From positions 124,001 through 188,000 of the forward strand of contig NZ_BMRZ01000003.1 in NCBI RefSeq assembly GCF_014648895.1: a stretch of DNA of 64,000 nt. Reading direction: 5' to 3'. Numbering within the stretch: the first letter of the stretch is position 1; every line of letters begins with the position of its first letter. This DNA is from Streptomyces tanashiensis. GTDB lineage: Bacteria; Actinomycetota; Actinomycetes; Streptomycetales; Streptomycetaceae. Below the pieces are notes generated by a model that was not told the DNA's origin, did not search any database, and saw only the letters and a list, made by a program, of their open reading frames with translations. This document shows, piece after piece, positions 25,120-33,044 of the stretch. The position numbers were made by a program, and so were the translations under genes.

Positions 25120-26381
25120 GCCCACGCGAGGTGCTCCCGGTTGTGCGCGAGCAGCCGGTCGGTGAGCCCGTCGGCGTACGCGTACTGCCCGACCAGCGGG
25201 TGCGCGAGCAGCGCCTTGAACACCCGGTCGCGGCCCCCGCGCAGCGCCGCCTCCAGGGCCAGGTCCTCATAGGCCGTGACGTTCGCGATCAGACCGGCGT
25301 ACAGCGGGTCCACCGGCGCGACCGGCAGCGGCGTGGCGCCGTGGGCGCCGACCGCCGCCTGCGCCTCGATGACGGCGTCGTCCGGCAGGAACGGCAGCGT
25401 GCCGTTGTTGTACGTGTTCACCACCTGGTACGGCGAACCGCCTCCGCCCAGCAGCGAGGCCGCCAGGTCCACGGCCGCCTCCGAGTAGAAGGCGCCGCCC
25501 CGCTTCGCGAGCAGGGCGGGCTTCTCGTCGAGCGCCGGGTCCCCGTACATCTCCAGGAGCTCCCGCTCCATCGCCGCGACCTCGGCGGCCCGCGAGGGCT
25601 TCGTGCCGAGCTCCCGCACCACCTCGTCGTGCGCGTAGAAGTACCGCAGGTAGTACGAGGGGACGACGCCGAGCCGGTCGAGGACCGGGCGCGGCAGGCG
25701 GAGGTCGTCGGCGATCGCGTCACCGTGCTCGGCGAGCAGCCGGGGCAGTACGTTCTCGCCCTCGGGGCCCCCGATCCGCACCGACCGCTCCCAGGTCAGG
25801 TGGTTGAGCCCGACGTGGTCGAGGTGGACCTCGGACGGGGTCACACCGAGCAGCTTCGCGAACTTCCGCTGGAAGCCGATGGCCACGTTGCACAGGCCGA
25901 CGGCCTTGTGCCCGGCCTGGAGCAGCGCGCGCGTGACGATGCCGACGGGGTTGGTGAAGTCGATGATCCAGGCGTCGGGGTTGGTGCGCCGGACCCGCTC
26001 GGCGATGTCCAGGACGACCGGGACCGTGCGCAGCGCCTTGGCGAGGCCGCCGGCGCCGGTGGTCTCCTGGCCGACGCAGCCGCACTCCAGCGGCCAGGTC
26101 TCGTCCTGCTCGCGGGCGGCCTGTCCGCCGACCCGCAGCTGGAGCAGGACGGCGTCGGCGCCCTCGACCCCGGCGTCGAGGTCGGTGGTGGTGACGATCT
26201 TCCCGTCGTGGTCCTGCTTGGCGAAGATCCGCCGGGCCAGGCCGCCGACGAGCTCCAGGCGCTCGGCGGCGGGGTCGACGAGGACGAGTTCGGTGATGGG
26301 CAGGGTGTCGCGCAGGCGCGCGAATCCGTCGATCAGTTCGGGGGTGTAGGTGGATCCGCCCCCCACGACAGTGAGCTTCAT
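25116..26381 (-). CDS. csnH: GH4-family 6-phospho-beta-glucosidase-like glycosidase, CsnH-type
   Basis: 421 residues. The NAD-binding N-terminus VVGGGSTYTPELI and the GH4 metal-site elements GLCNVAIG (Cys) and GLNHL (His) are present, with TNPVGIVT between them. GH4 enzymes cleave phospho- or non-phospho-glycosides by an NAD+/Mn2+-dependent redox-elimination mechanism in the cytoplasm. Here it should degrade amino-sugar oligosaccharides brought in by the neighbouring importer. It starts 9 bp after the permease stop and overlaps the kinase start by four bases. Confidence 0.9.
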   Translation of the reverse strand: MKLTVVGGGSTYTPELIDGFARLRDTLPITELVLVDPAAERLELVGGLARRIFAKQDHDGKIVTTTDLDAGVEGADAVLLQLRVGGQAAREQDETWPLECGCVGQETTGAGGLAKALRTVPVVLDIAERVRRTNPDAWIIDFTNPVGIVTRALLQAGHKAVGLCNVAIGFQRKFAKLLGVTPSEVHLDHVGLNHLTWERSVRIGGPEGENVLPRLLAEHGDAIADDLRLPRPVLDRLGVVPSYYLRYFYAHDEVVRELGTKPSRAAEVAAMERELLEMYGDPALDEKPALLAKRGGAFYSEAAVDLAASLLGGGGSPYQVVNTYNNGTLPFLPDDAVIEAQAAVGAHGATPLPVAPVDPLYAGLIANVTAYEDLALEAALRGGRDRVFKALLAHPLVGQYAYADGLTDRLLAHNREHLAWA

Positions 26382-26389
26382 GGTGTGAG

Positions 26390-27274
26390 TCAGCCCTTCA
26401 CTCCGGTCAGTGTGACTCCCTCGACGAACGCCTTCTGGGCGAAGAAGAAGACGAGGATCACAGGGGCCATGACCAGGACGGTCGCGGCCATGGTCAGATT
26501 CCAGTCGGTGTGGTGCGCGCCCTTGAACGACTCCAGGCCGTAGCTGAGCGTCCAGGCGCCCGGGGCCTCGGAGGCGTAGATCTGCGGCCCGAAGTAGTCG
26601 TTCCAGCAGTAGAAGAACTGGAAGAGGGCCACGGCGGCGACGCCCGGCTTCGCCATCGGGAGCACGACCCGTATCAGGGTGCGGAATTCGCCGCAGCCGT
26701 CGATCCGCGCGGCCTCGACGTACTCGTTCGGGATGGTCAGCAGGAACTGGCGCAGCAGGAAGATGGCGAAGGCGTCGCCGAAGGCCATCGGGATGATCAG
26801 CGGCCACAGCGTGCCGGAGAGGTCCATCTGCTGCGCCCAGAACAGGTACATCGGGATGATGACGACCTGCGGCGGCAGCATCATCATCGAGATGACGAGC
26901 AGCAGCGACAGATGCCGGCCGCGGAAGCGGAACTTGGCGAGCGCGTACGCCACGGGGATCGAGGACACCACGACGAGGGCCGTGCCGAGACCGGCGTACA
27001 GCAGGGAGTTCCTCCACCAGGTGAGGAAGCCCGGCGTCTCGAAGACCTTGACGTAGTTCTCCCAGTGCCAGGAGTTCGGCGTCAGGTCCCGGGTGAGCGC
27101 CTGCTGGTCGCTCATCAGGGAGGTGAGGAGGACGAAGACGAACGGGAGCACGAAGAACAGGGCGGCGGCGATGCCGAGCGAGTGCACGGCGATCCAGTGC
27201 AGCAGCGACCTGCGGCGGGCCCGCTTCTCGGCGGGGCTCACCGTGGTCGGGACGGGGGCGGTTGCGGTCGTCAT
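26390..27274 (-). CDS. csnG: Carbohydrate ABC transporter permease (MalG/CUT1 type), CsnG-type
   Basis: 294 residues, six predicted TM segments starting with LGIAAALFFVLPFVFVLLTS. The cytoplasmic coupling EAA loop reads EAARIDGCGEFRTLIRVVLP. The C-terminus AFVEGVTLTGVKG is the classic MalG-type ending. It forms the membrane channel with the CsnF-type permease encoded three bases upstream. No ATPase is encoded in the operon, so it must use a shared ATPase such as MsiK, as CUT1 importers in Streptomyces do. Confidence 0.92.
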   Translation of the reverse strand: MTTATAPVPTTVSPAEKRARRRSLLHWIAVHSLGIAAALFFVLPFVFVLLTSLMSDQQALTRDLTPNSWHWENYVKVFETPGFLTWWRNSLLYAGLGTALVVVSSIPVAYALAKFRFRGRHLSLLLVISMMMLPPQVVIIPMYLFWAQQMDLSGTLWPLIIPMAFGDAFAIFLLRQFLLTIPNEYVEAARIDGCGEFRTLIRVVLPMAKPGVAAVALFQFFYCWNDYFGPQIYASEAPGAWTLSYGLESFKGAHHTDWNLTMAATVLVMAPVILVFFFAQKAFVEGVTLTGVKG

Positions 27275-27277
27275 GGT

Positions 27278-28276
27278 TCAGTCACCCGAGCCGATCAGGC
27301 CGCCGCGCCGGCGCATGAGCAGGGCGGTGAAGGCCATGGAGAGTGCGAAGAGCACGAGTGCCACCACGCAGGCGGCGCCGTAGTTGAACTGGTTGAACCC
27401 GAGGCTGTAGACGAGCTGCGGGAGGGTCAGCGTGGAGTTGTCCGGGTATCCGGGCTGGAACGGGGCGCCGGAGCCGCCCATCACCCCCGAGGCGACCTTC
27501 GCGGCCACGATCGGCTGGGTGTAGTACTGCATCGCGCCGATGATCCCGGTGACGACCGCGAAGAGCACGATCGGCGAGATGTTCGGCAGGGTGATGTAGC
27601 GGAACCGCTGCCACGGGGACGCGCCGTCCAGCTCGGCGGCCTCGTACTGCTCCTTCGGCACGTCGAGCAGGGCCGCCATGAAGATGACCATGAGGTCGCC
27701 GACGCCCCACACGGCGAGGACCGTGAGGGCCGGCTTGGCCCAGTCCGCGTCGTTGAACCAGGAGGGGGCGGGGATGCCGACCGCCTCCAGGAACGAGTTG
27801 ACCGGTCCGGTGCCGGGGTTGAGCAGGAAGACGAAGGCGAGCGTGGCCGCCACGGGCGGCGCCAGGTACGGCAGGTAGAAGAGGGTGCGGAAGAATCCGG
27901 CACCCGTCTTGATCTTGGTGATGAGCATGCCGATCCCGAGGCCGAAGACGACCCGGCAGGTCACCATCACGACCGCCAACCAGAGGGTGTTCTGCATCGC
28001 GGGCCAGAACTTCGGCATGTCGGAGAAGACGTACGTCCAGTTCTCCAGCCCCCGCCAGGTCGGCGGGTTGAGGCCGTCGTACCGCATGAACGAGAAGTAC
28101 AGCGTGGAGATCAGCGGATAGGCGAAGAAGACGCCGAATCCGATCAGCCAGGGCGACATGAACAGCGCGGTGCGCAGCGCGTTGCGCCGGCGCTTCGACC
28201 GCAGGGTGTTGCGCGCCTCCGCGGAGGCGGCGGCCGGGGCGGCCGCCTCCTTCGCGGGCAGGGTGTCGGTGCTCAT
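27278..28276 (-). CDS. csnF: Carbohydrate ABC transporter permease (MalF/CUT1 type), CsnF-type
   Basis: 332 residues, basic N-terminus and six predicted TMs, the first being TALFMSPWLIGFGVFFAYPL. The EAA loop is EAAELDGASPWQRFRYITLP. Partner of the CsnG-type permease (3-nt gap downstream) and of the lipoprotein encoded upstream. The operon order regulator-binding protein-two permeases-GH4-kinase matches the csnR-K operon that handles chitosan oligosaccharides and glucosamine in S. coelicolor. Confidence 0.92.
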   Translation of the reverse strand: MSTDTLPAKEAAAPAAASAEARNTLRSKRRRNALRTALFMSPWLIGFGVFFAYPLISTLYFSFMRYDGLNPPTWRGLENWTYVFSDMPKFWPAMQNTLWLAVVMVTCRVVFGLGIGMLITKIKTGAGFFRTLFYLPYLAPPVAATLAFVFLLNPGTGPVNSFLEAVGIPAPSWFNDADWAKPALTVLAVWGVGDLMVIFMAALLDVPKEQYEAAELDGASPWQRFRYITLPNISPIVLFAVVTGIIGAMQYYTQPIVAAKVASGVMGGSGAPFQPGYPDNSTLTLPQLVYSLGFNQFNYGAACVVALVLFALSMAFTALLMRRRGGLIGSGD

Positions 28277-28292
28277 GGGCGGTTCCCGGCCG

Positions 28293-29639
28293 TCACTTCG
28301 CCGCGGCGATGTCGCGGTCGATCTGGGCCGCGGTGTCCGCGAGGCCCTTCTTCAGGTCCGTGACCGTGCCGTTCTCGTACCGGTGGGCGAGGTCGGAGAG
28401 GGTCTCCTGGTAGGTGGTCCCGTTCACGGCACCGTCCATCGTGGTGGACGCGGGGTGCCGGGCGATGTCCAGGAAGACCTTGAACCGGTCGTCGAACTTC
28501 AGCTTCGGGGACTTCAGCGCCTCGAAGGTGGAGGGCACGTTCCCGATGGCGTTGGCGAACTGCACCACGGCGTCGGTGTCCGTGGTCATGTACTTGACCA
28601 GCTCCCAGGCCGCGTTCTGCTTCTTGCTCTGCGGCGCGATGCCCATGATCGTGCCGGAGAGGTAGCCCTTGCCGTACTCGGCCACCTCGTCGTCCGCGAC
28701 GGGGAGCGGCGCGACGCCGACCTCGAAGCCGACCTTGGCGTCCTTGATGAAGTTCAGCCGCCACTCGCCGTCCAGCTGCATGGCGACCTGGCCGGTCTGG
28801 AAGGGGTGCTTGGCGCCCCACTCGTCACCGAAGGTGGTGCGGTACTTGTCGAGCTTCTTGAACCCGCCGAGGGAGTCCACCAGGGACTTCTGGTACGTCA
28901 TCATCTCGGCGAACGCCGGGTCCTTCGCGACGGTCGACGTGCCGTCCGCGGCGAAGTAACCGCCGTGCTTCCACTGCGACATGTAGTGCTCGACGACGGT
29001 CTCGTAGCCGAGGTAGTTCGGCATGAAGCCGAGCTGCTCGTACGAGTCGCCCTTGGCCTTCGTCAGCCTCTTGGCGACCTCGGCGAACTGGGTCCAGGTC
29101 TTCGGCGGGGCCTCGGGGTCGAGGCCGGCCTTCCTGAACGCGTCCTTGTTGTAGTAGAGCCCGTACGCGTCGGAGAGCAGCGGAAGGGCGCAGCGCCTGC
29201 CCTCGAACTGGGTGTACTGCTGGAGGACCTTCGGGAAGGTCTTGTCGAGGTCCAGCTTCGACTTCTCGATGAACGGCTTGAGGTCGGCCAGCGCGCCCGA
29301 GGAGCAGAACTTGCCGACGTTGGAGGTGGTGAACGAGGAGACGACGTCCGGCCCGTTCGACCCTCCCGCGCGCAGCGCCTGCCCCAGCTTGGCGTCGTTG
29401 ATGTCGCCGACGAGCTTCACCTTGATGTTCGGGTGGGCCTGCTCGAAGCGGGCGACGCTGTCCTCGATCGCCTTCACCTCGGCGGGCGCGGACCAGCCGT
29501 GCCAGAAGGTGATGGTGGTCTCGGCCTTGGGGTCGTCGGAGGCCGCGTTGTTCGCGGAGCCGGTACAGGCCGAGGCGAACAGGGCTATCGAGGCGGTGGC
29601 GGCGAGCGCGGCGGCGGCTCTGCGCGGACGTACGGGCAT
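28293..29639 (-). CDS. csnE: ABC sugar-binding lipoprotein, CsnE-type
   Basis: 448 residues. Lipoprotein signal peptide with basic N-terminus, hydrophobic core and lipobox ending FASAC (Cys ~25). The mature part is a SBP_bac_1 binding fold: TITFWHGWSAPAEVKAIEDS, KVKLVGDIND, YYNKDAFRKAGLDP and a C-terminal helical end. It captures oligosaccharides outside the membrane for the CsnFG permeases. By synteny the ligands are chitosan oligosaccharides or glucosamine. It lies 52 bp downstream of the ROK regulator gene. Confidence 0.92.
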   Translation of the reverse strand: MPVRPRRAAAALAATASIALFASACTGSANNAASDDPKAETTITFWHGWSAPAEVKAIEDSVARFEQAHPNIKVKLVGDINDAKLGQALRAGGSNGPDVVSSFTTSNVGKFCSSGALADLKPFIEKSKLDLDKTFPKVLQQYTQFEGRRCALPLLSDAYGLYYNKDAFRKAGLDPEAPPKTWTQFAEVAKRLTKAKGDSYEQLGFMPNYLGYETVVEHYMSQWKHGGYFAADGTSTVAKDPAFAEMMTYQKSLVDSLGGFKKLDKYRTTFGDEWGAKHPFQTGQVAMQLDGEWRLNFIKDAKVGFEVGVAPLPVADDEVAEYGKGYLSGTIMGIAPQSKKQNAAWELVKYMTTDTDAVVQFANAIGNVPSTFEALKSPKLKFDDRFKVFLDIARHPASTTMDGAVNGTTYQETLSDLAHRYENGTVTDLKKGLADTAAQIDRDIAAAK

Positions 29640-29691
29640 GACGGTGTCTCCCTGGAGGGGGGGTTCGGACGACGGCGAGGGGCGGGGACGG

Positions 29692-30906
29692 TCAGCGCGA
29701 GGTGTCGAACACCTCGTCGCGCGTGGTGGCGAGGGCGCTTTCGAGGGCCCCGCGCAGGACGGGGCTCCGGCGCACGGCCGAGAGGACGAGCCGTGGCCGG
29801 GACGGGGCGAGGTCGGCGAGTTCGGACTGCACGCGCGCGCGGAGGGGTTCGCCTCCGGTGACGAGGGCGTCTCCGGACAGCACGATCAGTTCGGGGTCGA
29901 GGACGGTCACGAGGGAGGCGAGTCCGGTGGCGAGGCGCTCGGCGTACCGGTCGAGCAGTTCCGCGTAGCGGGGGTCCTCGCCGTGCGCCTCCGCGGCGTG
30001 CGAGAGGAGCCGGGTCACCACCGGCACGTGCGGGTGGTCGGGGGTCTCGATCCCGGCGGCGCGGGCGATCCTGGGGACGGCCTGGATGCCCGCGAGCTCC
30101 TGGAAGCCGCCGGAGTTGGCCTTGGTGACCTGCCGTACGAGCGGGGTGCCGGGGACGGGCAGGAAGCCGAGCTCGCCGGCGCCTCCGGTGAAGCCGCGGT
30201 GCAGCCGCCCGCCGAGGACGAGGGCGGCGCCGAGGCCCCCCTCGTTCCACAGCAGGGCGAAGTCGTCGTGGCCCCGGGCGGCGCCCAGGCGCTGCTCGGC
30301 GACGGCGACGAGGTTGACGTCGTTCTCGTACTCGAACGGCATGGGCAGGACGGCGGCCAGCTCCTCCAGGAGGGTGGGGGAGTGCCAGCCGGGCAGATGG
30401 GAGGCGTACCGCAGGCGCCCGGTGGCGGGGTCGAAGGCGCCGGGGGTGCCGATGACCAGGCGCCGCACCTCCGCGCGGGTGATCCCGGCCGCCCGGACCG
30501 CTCCGTCGAGGGCCTCGGTGACCTGGCGGACCACGCCGGAGGCGGAGCGGCCGGGGGTGCGGAGCTCGAACTCGCCGACGATCTCGCCGGTGATGTCGGC
30601 GACGGCGGCGTGGATGCGGTGCGGGTCGACGTCGAGTCCCGCGGCGTACGCGGCCCGCGCGTCGACCGCGTACAGCTGGGCGTTGGGGCCGGGCCGGCCC
30701 TCGGTGGTGCCGGTGGCGACGACGAGCCCGGCCGCTTCGAGGCGGGCGAGCAGCTGGGAGGCGGTCGGCTTGGACAGGCCGGTGAGCTTGCCGATCCGGG
30801 TCCGCGAGAGCGGACCGTGCTCCAGGAGCAGGTCGAGGGCGGCGCGGTCGTTCATGGCCCGCAGGACGCGCGGTGTACCGGGGGTTCCCGGGGTCGTACC
30901 GGCCAT
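29692..30906 (-). CDS. csnR: ROK-family transcriptional regulator, CsnR-type
   Basis: About 404 residues. N-terminal winged helix (ALDLLLEHGPLSRTRIGKLTG followed by LSKPTASQLLARLEAAGLV, residues ~22-62) and a ROK sugar-kinase-like domain with the LVIGTPGAFDP and NEGGLGAALVLGGRLHRG regions. The usual ROK zinc motif CxCGxxGC is absent here, so it is a regulator without the full zinc-binding segment. Operon position and the palindrome just upstream fit CsnR, the repressor of chitosan-oligosaccharide use. I start at ATG 30906; the frame is open to 30939. A 15-bp palindrome lies ~40 bp upstream. Confidence 0.9.
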   Translation of the reverse strand: MAGTTPGTPGTPRVLRAMNDRAALDLLLEHGPLSRTRIGKLTGLSKPTASQLLARLEAAGLVVATGTTEGRPGPNAQLYAVDARAAYAAGLDVDPHRIHAAVADITGEIVGEFELRTPGRSASGVVRQVTEALDGAVRAAGITRAEVRRLVIGTPGAFDPATGRLRYASHLPGWHSPTLLEELAAVLPMPFEYENDVNLVAVAEQRLGAARGHDDFALLWNEGGLGAALVLGGRLHRGFTGGAGELGFLPVPGTPLVRQVTKANSGGFQELAGIQAVPRIARAAGIETPDHPHVPVVTRLLSHAAEAHGEDPRYAELLDRYAERLATGLASLVTVLDPELIVLSGDALVTGGEPLRARVQSELADLAPSRPRLVLSAVRRSPVLRGALESALATTRDEVFDTSR

Positions 30907-30944
30907 GGGACTCGCACCTGCCCTCGTACGGTGAAGCACACTGT

Positions 30945-30959
30945 TAGGAAAGTTTCCTA
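30945..30959. promoter_or_regulatory. ROK (CsnR-type) operator palindrome
   Basis: Perfect palindrome TAGGAAA-G-TTTCCTA located 39 bp upstream of the csnR-type start codon in an otherwise GC-rich gap. This AGGAAA/TTTCCT core is the type of site bound by actinobacterial ROK repressors including CsnR. It would give autoregulation of the whole operon. Confidence 0.8.
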
Positions 30960-31065
30960 TTGGGTTGGGAGGAAGGTAAGGCGGCCGTCACCGGGGCGTC
31001 AATACCCGGGAACGCGACACACCCCCGAAGGCAACCAAAGCGTTACCCGCGGGGGTGCGGAGGGC

Positions 31066-31080
31066 GGGGAGCGGCTCCCC
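31066..31080 (-). terminator. Weak hairpin after the mechanosensitive channel gene
   Basis: GGGGAGC-G-GCTCCCC self-complementary stretch 15 nt beyond the channel stop codon on the minus strand. Short loop and no T-run, so only a tentative terminator. Confidence 0.3.
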
Positions 31081-31095
31081 GGGGACCACCCGGAA

Positions 31096-32157
31096 CTACT
31101 TGGAGAGGTCCGGCTTCGGCAGCGGGGTCGCCGCCGCGGACTGCGGCGAGGTCGCCGAGGCGAACACGGACGGGGCCGCCATGCCGGCCGTCGGATCCGC
31201 GGCCGACTCCTCGGCCTGCGCCGGAAGCCCGCCCACGATCCGGATCCCGGCCTCGTCGAGACCCCGCTTGATGCGCCAGCGCAGCTCGCGCTCCACGCCC
31301 AGCTTCTTGCCCGGCATCGTCTTCACCGAGACCCGGATCGTCATCGAGTCCAGCAGCACCTCGCTCAGACCGAGCACCTCCACCGGACCCCAGAGGCGCT
31401 CGTTCCAGGGCTCCTCCTTCGCCATGGCGTCGCCCGCCTCGGCGATCACGGCCCGCACCTTCTCCAGGTCCTCCGTCGGCCGGACGGTGACGTCCACACC
31501 GGCCGTCGCCCAGCCCTGGCTGAGGTTCCCTATCCGCTTGATCTCGCCGTTGCGCACGTACCAGATCTCGCCGTCCACCCCGCGCAGCTTGGTCACCCGC
31601 AGGCCCACCTCGACGACCTCGCCGGAGGCCACGCCCGCGTCGACCGAGTCGCCGACGCCGTACTGGTCCTCCAGGATCATGAAGACGCCGGACAGGAAGT
31701 CCGTCACCAGGTTCCGCGCGCCGAAACCGATCGCCACACCGGCGACACCGGCCGAGGCCAGCAGCGGCGCCAGATCGATCTTGAAGGCGCCGAGGATCAT
31801 CAGCCCGGCCGTGCCCAGGATCAGGAAGGACGCCACCGAGCGGAGCACCGACCCGATCGCCTCCGAGCGCTGCCGCCGGCGCTCGGTGTTCACCAGGAGA
31901 CCGCCGAGCGCCGTCCCCTCCACCGCCTGCGCCGAGCGGTTCATCCGCTCGATCAGCTTCGTCAGGGCCCGCCGGACGGCCATGCGGAGCAGCAGCGCGA
32001 CGAGCAGGATCAGCAGGATGCGCAGCCCGGTGTTGAGCCAGGTGGACCAGTTCTCCTCCACCCAGCTCGCCGCGTTCGTGGCCTTCTCCGCGGCCTCGTC
32101 CAGGGTCACCGGCATCGGTTCGGGTTCGGTGGCAGCCGCAAGGGCGGACCAGGACAC
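31096..32157 (-). CDS. Small-conductance mechanosensitive channel (MscS family)
   Basis: About 353 residues. TM1 is LNTGLRILLILLVALLLRMAV, TM2 lies near residue 110 (SVASFLILGTAGLMILGAF) and the pore helix TM3 follows as LASAGVAGVAIGFGARNLVTDFLSG, the Gly/Ala-packed MscS pore. A beta domain follows (QYGVGDSVDAGVASGEVVEV) and an alpha/beta C-terminal vestibule. A ~45-residue Ala/Pro/Ser tail extends beyond it. The channel releases osmolytes on hypo-osmotic shock. GTG at 32157 has GGAGG seven bases upstream and is preferred; an ATG at 32175 is in frame. Confidence 0.9.
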   Translation of the reverse strand: MSWSALAAATEPEPMPVTLDEAAEKATNAASWVEENWSTWLNTGLRILLILLVALLLRMAVRRALTKLIERMNRSAQAVEGTALGGLLVNTERRRQRSEAIGSVLRSVASFLILGTAGLMILGAFKIDLAPLLASAGVAGVAIGFGARNLVTDFLSGVFMILEDQYGVGDSVDAGVASGEVVEVGLRVTKLRGVDGEIWYVRNGEIKRIGNLSQGWATAGVDVTVRPTEDLEKVRAVIAEAGDAMAKEEPWNERLWGPVEVLGLSEVLLDSMTIRVSVKTMPGKKLGVERELRWRIKRGLDEAGIRIVGGLPAQAEESAADPTAGMAAPSVFASATSPQSAAATPLPKPDLSK

Positions 32158-32413
32158 GGGGAGACCTCCAGGCATCGCGTACGCAGGCCATCCACACTAA
32201 CGGGGCGTCGGACATGCTCCCGTAGCCCTGTTCGAGGGAGAGACGGACCTCACCTGGGCACATACCGGGGAGAGATGCCGATGTGGTCGAGAACACTCCG
32301 GGGCCGTCACCCCGATCCCGGTACGTGGTGGCGCCGCGACCAGGCATGAGGAGAGACTGAGAGCAGTTCGTCCCGGCGCGAGCCACGCGCCGCCGGCGTC
32401 ATAGGAGGCATCC

Positions 32414-32977
32414 GTGCCGCATGTCCTGGTCCTCAACGCGTCGTACGAGCCGCTCGGCGTCGTACCGCTCCGCCGCGCACTCGTCCTCGTACTGGAGAAC
32501 AAGGCTCTCTGCCTCGAGGAGTCCGGCGCCTTCCTGCACAGCGAGACCCAAGTCCTGCCCGCTCCCAGTGTGGTGCGACTGAAGCGCTTCGTGCGGGTCC
32601 CCTACCGGGGGCCCGTTCCCTTGACCCGCAGAGCGCTCTTCGCGCGCGACGGCGGGCGCTGCGCGTACTGCGGGGCCGTCGCGACCAGCGTCGACCACGT
32701 CATCCCGCGCAGCCGAGGCGGCACGCACGCCTGGGAGAACGTGGTGGCGGCCTGCCGCCGCTGCAACCACGTCAAGGCCGACCGGCACCTGCGCGAGCTG
32801 GGCTGGCGGCTGCGGCACCAACCCGCCCCGCCGACCGGCCTGGCCTGGCGGATCATCGGGACCGGACACCGGGACCCCCGCTGGCTGCCGTACCTCGAGC
32901 CGTACGGCGCCGAGGACGTCATGGCCCGGATCGACTCCGTCGCAGACACCCCCGTGAGGGCGCTGACGACGGGTTGA
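32414..32977 (+). CDS. HNH endonuclease family protein
   Basis: 187 residues. Starts VLVLNASYEPLGVVPLRRAL, typical of a widely conserved actinobacterial HNH group. The nuclease core is CAYCG..VDHVIPRSRGG..ENVVAACRRCN, with two CxxC zinc pairs and His-Asn-His residues in order. A ~65-residue C-terminal extension follows. Function of this group is not established; members stand alone in core genomes and are not linked to phage or restriction genes. GTG start is set by AGGAGG 6-7 bases upstream. Confidence 0.9.
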   Translation: MPHVLVLNASYEPLGVVPLRRALVLVLENKALCLEESGAFLHSETQVLPAPSVVRLKRFVRVPYRGPVPLTRRALFARDGGRCAYCGAVATSVDHVIPRSRGGTHAWENVVAACRRCNHVKADRHLRELGWRLRHQPAPPTGLAWRIIGTGHRDPRWLPYLEPYGAEDVMARIDSVADTPVRALTTG

Positions 32978-33012
32978 GCCGGGCCTTTCGCGTACGCGGG
33001 GACTCCGGCACG

Positions 33013-33044
33013 GAGCGGCTCGCCCCTCAGGGGGCGGGCCGCTC
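33013..33044. terminator. Bidirectional terminator between HNH and GH84 genes
   Basis: Stem of GAGCGGC + CGCCCC against GGGGCG + GCCGCTC with one mismatch and a TCAG loop. It begins 36 nt after the HNH stop and overlaps the last codons of the convergent glycosidase gene. Confidence 0.6.
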
